Shown here piece by piece: positions 5,983-10,834 of a DNA stretch of 10,834 nt. Source of the DNA: a bacterium (GTDB taxonomy: Bacteria; Patescibacteriota; Patescibacteriia; 2-12-FULL-60-25). Every line of letters begins with the position of its first letter. The stretch's first letter is position 1. The DNA lies in contig JANLIO010000025.1 of NCBI GenBank assembly GCA_024654265.1, forward strand, positions 1 to 10,834, read 5' to 3'. The notes below the pieces were generated by a model. The model saw nothing but the letters and a program-made list of their open reading frames with translations, had not been told where the DNA came from and searched no databases. A program made the translations under genes and the position numbers.

Positions 5983-8900
5983 ACTTGAATAAGATGAACC
6001 GTCCCCTTTCCTAAAACCGACTCTAATGCACGAGTCACTTCATGGCTCACGGTAATCCGCGAGGATGATCGAATTCGGCGAGGGCCAGACTGGTCATCAA
6101 TCATAAAATACACAGGAAGATCACCGGGGCTGCTCTCAAAAATCGTTCGTAACTCACGAAGAACCCCGTCTGGCAACGAAGCGCGAACATGAATCGCAAC
6201 AGCCGGAATCTTCTCCTCCTCGATGCCATGCACCGCAGTGTCTGGCACCAAAGTGCCAGGCTGGTCTGTTCCGCGAATTTGATCAATATTTTCCGGTGTT
6301 AAAACATACGCCGTTTCCACCAAGAAACTGAAGCGATCATCTTTTTTTGACACGCGCCCCGAAAGGACAAGTGGCGTATCAAGCTCCCACAACTCCGGTC
6401 GCTCTTTATACACACGCGGAAATACGACCGCCTCAATATCTCCGCGGGTATCCTCGATGCGCGCAAAAAGCATTGGTTCACCCTTTTTCGTTAAAATCTT
6501 TTTTGTCATGGTGATAATCCCGCCGGTTCTCACCTTTTTTTCTTTTGTGTACTCAGAAAGTTCATTTACCGGAATACAAAAATCTCCGAGCTTTGCCTCA
6601 AGCTCACGAAATGGATGATCAGACACATACAGCCCCAACAGTTCACGCTCCCACGCCAAACGCTCACGATTTGTCACCAACGGTGCCGGACGAAGATGAA
6701 GACCCATTGGGGAATTCTCCTCCACTCCCGTTCCAGCGAAAAGATTAAACTGCCCACTTGATGTTTCTTTTTGCCGTTCACGTGCGTATGAAAGAATATA
6801 CTCAATGTTGTAGTACAAACTGTTTCGCTCACCGAATCGATCCATCGCGCCGGAACGAACCAAGCATTCCAATGTTCTTCGATTCATCACGCGTGACGGA
6901 ACGCGCGAAATAAAATCATCCAGAGTTTCAAATCCACCTTTTTCTTTTCGCTCTCGCACAATATCCGCAACAACATCTTCACCAAGTCCTTTGATCGCAT
7001 GCAACCCAAATCGAATTGTGTTTGTTCCTTTTACAACAGAAAAACCCGAAAAAGATTCGTTCACGTCTGGCGCCAAAACGTCTAACCCCATGTGCCGACA
7101 CTCTTCAATTTCAATCGTAACGCGATCCAAATTCTGCGAATCCGAGTTTAACAATGCCGCCATAAAACACTCTGGCCAATGTGCTTTCAAGTACGCGGTT
7201 TGATACGCGATCATGGCATAACACGCCGCGTGCGATTTATTAAATCCATATGCGGCAAACTCTTCAAATTGTTGAAAGATCTCTTCTGCAATCTTAGATT
7301 CCACTCCATTTTTCACAGATCCCTCGATAAATTTCGTACGCATCTTTCCCATGAGTGCTGCGATTTTCTTTCCCATGGCCTTTCGAAGCGTATCCGCTTC
7401 ACCGCCCGTAAAGCCGGCCATATCTTTTGATACTTGCATCACCTGTTCCTGATAGACAGGGATCCCGTACGTGTTTGCGAGCGCGTTTTCTAAAAGCGGA
7501 TGTGCGTACGTGATTTTTTCTCGCTTGTGTTTTCGTTTGATGAATGAATCAATAAACTGCATTGGTCCCGGTCGATACAATGCAACCATGGCGATCACAT
7601 CTTCAATCTGTGAAGGCTTTAAGGCTCGAATATATCGTTTCATTCCACCAGACTCCAATTGAAACACGCCTGTTGTTTCTCCACGTCCCAAAAGAGCGTA
7701 CGTTTCTTCATCATCCAACGGGATCGCATCCACATCCACTGTTACGCCGTGCACAGCCTTCATAATCTCCAAACATTCTCGGATGACCGTAAGGTTTGAT
7801 AATCCCAAAAAGTCCATCTTGAGGAGTCCAACGCCTTCCGCCGCGTTCAATGAATATTGCGTCACCTGTTCAACGTCGCCTCCCTGCGCTTTTTGTAATG
7901 GGGCATATTCCACAAGAGGCTTTGGTGAAATCACAATGCCACACGCGTGCTGAGATGCATGACGCGCCGTTCCCTCAAGTCGAATTGCGAGGTTCACCAA
8001 TTCCTTCACCCGCGGATCACTCTGCACAAGATCTCTTAATTCCGGATGTTCAACCACGGAAACTTTCAGCGGAATATGTCGCCCTTGCACTGGCGGTGGG
8101 ATTGCCTTTGCAACACGATCCACCTCCTGAAACGTCCATCCAAGAACACGCCCAACATCACGAACGGATGCGCGTGCCGCCATCGTTCCAAATGTGATAA
8201 TACCGGCAACATGCTCTTGTCCGTATTTTTGAGTTACATAATCGATCACCTCCCCACGACGCTCGTCATCAAAATCAAGATCGATATCAGGCATGGACAC
8301 ACGATCCGGATTTAAGAAACGTTCAAAGAGTAATCCGTAACGCAAAGGATCAAGGTTTGTAATTTTTAACGAATACGCCACGATGGATCCCGCCGCTGAC
8401 CCACGACCCGGACCAACCACAACACCCTGCTTCTTTGCCCAGACCACATAATCCGAAACAATCAAAAAGTAGGATGCAAATCCCATGCGTGCAATTGTTT
8501 CCAATTCAAATGCAAGACGCTCCGTTGCTTCAGATGAAACACCATCCGGATACCGTTCTTTCAATCCTTCTCCGCACAGTATTTTTAAATGCTCGTCTGG
8601 TGTCGCGCCACCCGGAACATCAATCATCGGCAAATGCATTTCTCCCAACTCAATCTCGACGTTACAACGATCTGCGATTTTTCGTGTGTTTTCAATGGCT
8701 TCCGGAATTGACGCAAAGGCGGTGACCATTTCCTCAGGTGATGACAACGAGTGATCCACGCCCGAAATGGAATACCGATTCACATCAGAAAGTAATTTTC
8801 CATCATGAATACACTGCAGTGCATCCTGCGCCTCATTATCATCTGAACGAAGATAGTGAACGTCTTTTGTTGCCACAAGCGGAGCACCCGTGACTTTCGA

Positions 8901-9488
8901 GAGAGCGACCAATTGCTCATTTACCTCAATCTGAGATGGTGAATCCGGATGATGAACAAGCTCCAGAAAAAAGTTCTCTCTCCCAAAAATATTCTGATAT
9001 TCACGAATCAATTCGGTCGCGCGATCCGTATCGTGCGCAATAAGCGCCTTTGGAATTTCTCCTTTCAAGCACCCGGATAATGCGATCAACCCTTTTCCAA
9101 GTTCGCGAAGGATCTCTTTATCCATTCGAGCCTTATAATAAAATCCTTCCAAAAATGATCTGGAAACCAATTTTAATAAATTTTTATACCCCTCGTTTGT
9201 TTCCGCGAGGAGCGTGAGGTGATGCATCTGGCTATCAATGCGCGCACGTCGATCCGTCATGCGATTTTGCGCAATGTTTGCCTCGACTCCAATGATCGGC
9301 TTTATCTCCGCCTTTTTACACGCTTGAAAAAAGGAAACCGCGCCATACAATCCTGCGTGATCTGTAAGCGCGAGCGCGTCATACCCCTGTTCTTTCGCAT
9401 ATCCAACAATATCCCCCACATCGCCCATGGCATCCGAAAGGGAATACATGGAATGAACGTGTAGGTGAATAAAGGGAGACTTTTGCAT
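5979..9488 (-). CDS. dnaE: DNA polymerase III alpha subunit (DnaE type)
   Basis: This is the catalytic subunit of the replicative polymerase. The 1169 residues show the full DnaE order. The PHP domain (about 5-290) keeps all the metal-site residues of active homologues: H10, H12, D19, H44, E69, H90, C140, D209 and H211. The palm has GPGRGSAAGS (359-368), the catalytic pair D401/D403 (PDIDLDFDD) and the third aspartate D559 (MDFLGLSNL). Fingers follow (PVYQEQVMQVS; AAYGFNKSHAACYAMIAYQTAY). A helix-hairpin-helix region (about 827-885) leads to an internal clamp-binding motif QFNLF (913-917), then an OB fold (about 985-1065) and a small C-terminal domain (about 1094-1169) like the tau-binding part. 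No PolC-type exonuclease is inserted, so proofreading may come from the PHP domain or a separate subunit. The ATG start matches the expected N-terminus, and a -10 box sits exactly 6 nt upstream, suggesting a leaderless message. It ends TGA, overlapping the next gene by 4 nt. Confidence 0.98.
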   Translation of the reverse strand: MQKSPFIHLHVHSMYSLSDAMGDVGDIVGYAKEQGYDALALTDHAGLYGAVSFFQACKKAEIKPIIGVEANIAQNRMTDRRARIDSQMHHLTLLAETNEGYKNLLKLVSRSFLEGFYYKARMDKEILRELGKGLIALSGCLKGEIPKALIAHDTDRATELIREYQNIFGRENFFLELVHHPDSPSQIEVNEQLVALSKVTGAPLVATKDVHYLRSDDNEAQDALQCIHDGKLLSDVNRYSISGVDHSLSSPEEMVTAFASIPEAIENTRKIADRCNVEIELGEMHLPMIDVPGGATPDEHLKILCGEGLKERYPDGVSSEATERLAFELETIARMGFASYFLIVSDYVVWAKKQGVVVGPGRGSAAGSIVAYSLKITNLDPLRYGLLFERFLNPDRVSMPDIDLDFDDERRGEVIDYVTQKYGQEHVAGIITFGTMAARASVRDVGRVLGWTFQEVDRVAKAIPPPVQGRHIPLKVSVVEHPELRDLVQSDPRVKELVNLAIRLEGTARHASQHACGIVISPKPLVEYAPLQKAQGGDVEQVTQYSLNAAEGVGLLKMDFLGLSNLTVIRECLEIMKAVHGVTVDVDAIPLDDEETYALLGRGETTGVFQLESGGMKRYIRALKPSQIEDVIAMVALYRPGPMQFIDSFIKRKHKREKITYAHPLLENALANTYGIPVYQEQVMQVSKDMAGFTGGEADTLRKAMGKKIAALMGKMRTKFIEGSVKNGVESKIAEEIFQQFEEFAAYGFNKSHAACYAMIAYQTAYLKAHWPECFMAALLNSDSQNLDRVTIEIEECRHMGLDVLAPDVNESFSGFSVVKGTNTIRFGLHAIKGLGEDVVADIVRERKEKGGFETLDDFISRVPSRVMNRRTLECLVRSGAMDRFGERNSLYYNIEYILSYARERQKETSSGQFNLFAGTGVEENSPMGLHLRPAPLVTNRERLAWERELLGLYVSDHPFRELEAKLGDFCIPVNELSEYTKEKKVRTGGIITMTKKILTKKGEPMLFARIEDTRGDIEAVVFPRVYKERPELWELDTPLVLSGRVSKKDDRFSFLVETAYVLTPENIDQIRGTDQPGTLVPDTAVHGIEEEKIPAVAIHVRASLPDGVLRELRTIFESSPGDLPVYFMIDDQSGPRRIRSSSRITVSHEVTRALESVLGKGTVHLIQV

Positions 9489-9494
9489 AGGAAG

Positions 9495-9523
9495 ATCTTA
9501 AATGCTGAGCTCATCTCTGGCAA
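9495..9523 (-). promoter_or_regulatory. Promoter of dnaE, predicted leaderless
   Basis: On the minus strand, TTGCCA (9518-9523, five of six to TTGACA) and TAAGAT (9495-9500, four of six to TATAAT) are separated by exactly 17 nt. The expected start, 7 nt after the -10 box, is position 9488, the A of the dnaE ATG. It sits just after the terminator of the upstream gene. Confidence 0.6.
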
Positions 9524-9528
9524 TTCAT

Positions 9529-9555
9529 AAAAAAAGAGACCCACACGTGGATCTC
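9529..9555 (-). terminator. Minus-strand terminator after the 187-residue gene
   Basis: On the minus strand GAGATCCAC-GT-GTGGGTCTC forms a 9-bp stem with one A-C mismatch (arms 9547-9555 and 9536-9544), followed by seven T (9529-9535). It lies 29 nt after the TAG stop and 5 nt before the dnaE -35 box, separating the two units. A second small hairpin (GCAAC/GTTGC, 9566-9579) lies between. Confidence 0.8.
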
Positions 9556-9584
9556 GAGATAGACGGCAACACTTGTTGCTCGGG

Positions 9585-10148
9585 CTATTTGCCCGCCTTT
9601 GTTTTTTTCTCCCTTTTCTCCGAACGACCCGTTCCGTCTGTCTTCTTGAGAAAATCTTCAGCGACTTTTCGGATATCCTTCGACAAATAACAACTCCCTC
9701 CAAAATCCTTCCTCGTGCTTATCGCAGTGGCGACTTCCCTTGCTGGAGCGGTCAGACCAAGATCACGAGATGCCTCAAGCACTTTTCGTATAACATCGAG
9801 GGAGCACATCACAAGCTGATCGCTTTTCAAAACGAATTCCATGTCGACCCTCGCCAAGTATGCCACTTCTTTTTCATGGATACGTGCAACGTCGTCTTTC
9901 AACGCCTCCGTGTTCAGCGTAATGGTCGCGGATCGTACAAATCGCATCCTGACAAGACCACTCAAACCGCTGAGATCCGGCACGATCTCAATCCATGCAT
10001 CCGTTGGACAAAAAACCGTCCGCGCTTCTCCTTCGCAAAGACCGGTAAACGCATAATGAAGTGCTGTGTCGCCCTTTAACACACCGAGGAACAAAAAGTT
10101 TCCCCAAGCAACGACACAGACACAATCCCTTTTGAGCTGATACTCCAT
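9585..10148 (-). CDS. Unrecognised 187-residue protein, possibly acquired
   Basis: I do not recognise this protein. It has no membrane segment; its first half is rich in beta-type hydrophobic alternation (CVCVVAWGNFLFLGVLKG, 9-26; WIEIVPDL, 52-59; RMRFVRSATITL, 67-78), and residues 82-165 look helical. The tail (169-187) is Lys-rich, suggesting RNA, DNA or ribosome contact. Five Cys are scattered (9, 11, 37, 47, 115, plus one near 152) with no metal-site pattern. Unlike every other gene here it has a perfect AGGAGG site 6 nt before ATG, uses AGG for 6 of its 14 arginines where the thrS codons I checked are all CGN, and ends in TAG. It stands alone between its own terminators. These traits suggest horizontal gain or a distinct expression class. 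Alternating strands and intact reading frame with a strong ribosome site make it a real gene. Confidence 0.8.
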   Translation of the reverse strand: MEYQLKRDCVCVVAWGNFLFLGVLKGDTALHYAFTGLCEGEARTVFCPTDAWIEIVPDLSGLSGLVRMRFVRSATITLNTEALKDDVARIHEKEVAYLARVDMEFVLKSDQLVMCSLDVIRKVLEASRDLGLTAPAREVATAISTRKDFGGSCYLSKDIRKVAEDFLKKTDGTGRSEKREKKTKAGK

Positions 10149-10154
10149 CTTCTG

Positions 10155-10162
10155 CCTCCTCT
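10155..10162 (-). promoter_or_regulatory. Strong Shine-Dalgarno site of the 187-residue gene
   Basis: The minus strand reads AGAGGAGG, then CAGAAG, then ATG: a full AGGAGG core with ideal 6-nt spacing. It fixes the start codon at 10148 and is the only convincing ribosome binding site in the window. Confidence 0.85.
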
Positions 10163-10181
10163 GAGTTTCAAGTGGATGCCG

Positions 10182-10210
10182 AGCCTAATCAAAAAATACA
10201 AAAAAGTCAA
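10182..10210 (-). promoter_or_regulatory. Possible promoter of the 187-residue gene
   Basis: TTGACT (10205-10210, five of six to TTGACA) and TAGGCT (10182-10187, three of six) are 17 nt apart on the minus strand. The -35 box is built into the arm of the preceding terminator. Transcription would start near 10175, giving a leader of about 27 nt that includes the Shine-Dalgarno site. The weak -10 box makes this tentative. Confidence 0.3.
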
Positions 10211-10225
10211 GGGAAAACCCTGACT
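10200..10225 (-). terminator. Minus-strand terminator of the 95-residue membrane protein gene
   Basis: On the minus strand AGTCAGGG (10218-10225) pairs with CCCTTGACT (10205-10213) across a TTTT loop, with one bulged base, followed by six T (10200-10205). It lies 23 nt after the stop of the small membrane protein gene. Confidence 0.8.
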
Positions 10226-10248
10226 CATGCTGATTGCGTTGAGATCTT

Positions 10249-10536
10249 TTAAGATTCTTTTCCTTTTTTCTTCTTCTTTGTATCCGTAAACTTTTCCATC
10301 AAAAACTCTCCTCCCTTCGCCGCCCACCCAGCGTACGTCATTGCATTATGCATTCCGTCACGAAGTGTTTCGATCGCTTCCTGCACACGTTCAACCTGTT
10401 TTGTCGTTGCATCAATAATCCGATTTGCACGTTTAAAAAATCCACCAAACTGGTACAACGCAAGACACAAAAAAATCGAGATCCACAAAAAACCAATTGC
10501 AAGAACAAGATACAAAATATCAAGAGAAGAATACAT
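10249..10536 (-). CDS. Small single-pass membrane protein with a cytoplasmic helix
   Basis: This 95-residue protein has one strong membrane segment at about residues 6-30 (DILYLVLAIGFLWISIFLCL), then a basic patch (FFKR), an amphipathic helix (about 37-62, NRIIDATTKQVERVQEAIETL) and a highly basic tail (KKKKKGK, 87-93). The layout resembles small DUF948-type proteins, where a membrane anchor carries a coil, but I cannot confirm the family. No enzyme motif is visible. The basic patch after the segment favours the C-terminal part being in the cytoplasm. The gene has its own -10 box and terminator. No Shine-Dalgarno sequence precedes the ATG, and the -10 box lies 6 nt from it, so the message is probably leaderless. 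Confidence 0.8.
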   Translation of the reverse strand: MYSSLDILYLVLAIGFLWISIFLCLALYQFGGFFKRANRIIDATTKQVERVQEAIETLRDGMHNAMTYAGWAAKGGEFLMEKFTDTKKKKKGKES

Positions 10537-10542
10537 ATCAAC

Positions 10543-10548
10543 AGTATA
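10543..10548 (-). promoter_or_regulatory. -10 box of the small membrane protein gene, predicted leaderless
   Basis: The minus strand reads TATACT-GTTGAT-ATG: a five-of-six -10 box exactly 6 nt before the start codon, the same geometry as dnaE. A second candidate, TATAGT, overlaps it at 10548-10553. No good -35 box is seen at 17 or 18 nt. Confidence 0.45.
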
Positions 10549-10556
10549 CTATACAT

Positions 10557-10645
10557 TCACAGTTCTCAGTACTCCGGGCGGAGCGCAAGACGCGTAGCGT
10601 GGAGCGCAAAGTCCATAAAGTCATCCACCTTCCAACCTCTCCCTT
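10557..10645. other. Intergenic stretch with a short direct repeat
   Basis: No supported gene lies between the small membrane protein start and the right edge (about 300 nt). In this part, GGAGCGCAA occurs at 10580-10588 and 10601-10609, 21 nt apart, within a locally GC-rich patch. No function is evident. Confidence 0.3.
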
Positions 10646-10668
10646 AAAAAAACGGACACCCCGTGTCC
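10646..10668 (-). terminator. Minus-strand hairpin with T run
   Basis: GGACAC (10654-10659) pairs with GTGTCC (10663-10668) around a CCC loop. On the minus strand it is followed by G and seven T (10646-10652). It would end a minus-strand unit coming from beyond the right edge, insulating the small membrane protein gene. No gene ending here is visible in the window. Confidence 0.65.
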
Positions 10669-10706
10669 CAGTTTCATCCAAACCCCAAATTCCCTTCAAA
10701 GAAAAT

Positions 10707-10723
10707 CGGATGTCCGACATCCG
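10707..10723. repeat. 7-bp-stem hairpin
   Basis: CGGATGT (10707-10713) and ACATCCG (10717-10723) are perfect reverse complements around CCG. On the minus strand only ATTTTC follows, so terminator activity would be weak. It lies between the terminator-like hairpin at 10646 and the palindromic element at 10743. Confidence 0.5.
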
Positions 10724-10742
10724 CTAAGGCTAGATTATTCTG

Positions 10743-10834
10743 TCATCCCCGTGAAAACGGGGATCCAGGATCAAAGAGTAATTCCTATTTAGATAAAGCG
10801 CACCATTTGATCCTGGGTCCCCGGGTTAAACCCG
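10743..10834. repeat. REP/MITE-like nested palindromic element, cut by the window end
   Basis: A left hairpin (ATCCCCGT, 10745-10752, with ACGGGGAT, 10757-10764, and a GAAA loop) is followed by CCAGGATCAAA (10765-10775). After 30 nt the exact reverse complement TTTGATCCTGG appears (10806-10816), then GTCCCCGGGTTAAACCCG, the start of a matching right hairpin. The outer arms pair over 17 positions (10759-10775 with 10806-10822), allowing one G-U. The opening TGTCATCCCCGTGAAAACGG resembles the GTCATCCCCGCGAAAGCGGGGATCCAG class of palindromic repeats known in many bacteria. It is probably a non-coding, multi-copy element that depends on a transposase encoded elsewhere. Confidence 0.7.

Noticed and set aside
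9581..9612. Plus-strand terminator (CGGGC/GCCCG followed by a T-rich tract)
   Set aside because: No plus-strand gene precedes it; the T tract is simply the complement of the AAA/AAG lysine codons at the end of the 187-residue gene.
9573..10079. A 168-residue plus-strand reading frame antisense to the 187-residue gene
   Set aside because: The minus-strand frame has a perfect Shine-Dalgarno site and a matching terminator; the plus-strand frame has neither and reads like an antisense shadow.
10538..10720. A 60-residue minus-strand reading frame upstream of the small membrane protein gene
   Set aside because: It runs through the terminator-like hairpin at 10646-10668 and through the promoter of the next gene, has no ribosome site, and its composition is not protein-like.

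Overview
The window is a compact bacterial chromosomal segment, probably from the candidate phyla radiation (Patescibacteria, Parcubacteria-like). Four things support this. The threonyl-tRNA synthetase lacks the N-terminal TGS domain. A single-pass membrane protein of the 'baseplate J-like' type common in these genomes is coupled to dnaE. The L20 protein has an MMWGRKSK segment in place of the usual YYGARS. Most genes have no Shine-Dalgarno sequence. The genetic code looks standard: dnaE ends cleanly at a TGA that overlaps the next start. The exact lineage cannot be fixed from this sequence alone.

Layout, left to right. Positions 1-173 hold no gene I can support; they carry a 17-nt palindrome, 2.7 copies of a 19-bp tandem repeat that folds on itself, and an 8-bp-stem hairpin, together forming the leader of infC. 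The plus-strand translation operon infC-rpmI-rplT (174-1319) ends in an intrinsic terminator at 1346-1370. An extended -10 promoter begins in the terminator's T run and leads into an unrecognised, charged, helix-rich 472-residue protein (1398-2816). A terminator at 2828-2859, usable from both sides, separates this protein from the convergent thrS.

The rest is on the minus strand. Reading right to left: a 95-residue single-pass membrane protein (10249-10536), an unrecognised 187-residue protein (9585-10148), dnaE (5979-9488), the baseplate J-like membrane protein (4759-5982, overlapping dnaE by 4 nt) and thrS (2868-4658). Both small genes have their own terminators, and dnaE has its own promoter. 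dnaE, the membrane protein and thrS have no terminator between them and may form one operon. The right edge (10646-10834) has no gene; it contains two small hairpins and the start of a REP/MITE-like nested palindrome cut by the window end.

The housekeeping genes cover translation (IF-3, L35, L20, ThrRS) and chromosome replication (DnaE). The most distinctive points are two styles of translation start: apparently leaderless genes with a -10 box exactly 6 nt before ATG, against one gene with a perfect AGGAGG site and foreign-looking AGG arginine codons. The structured infC leader, the nested palindrome and the two unrecognised proteins are also notable. I found no clear new defence or mobile system.
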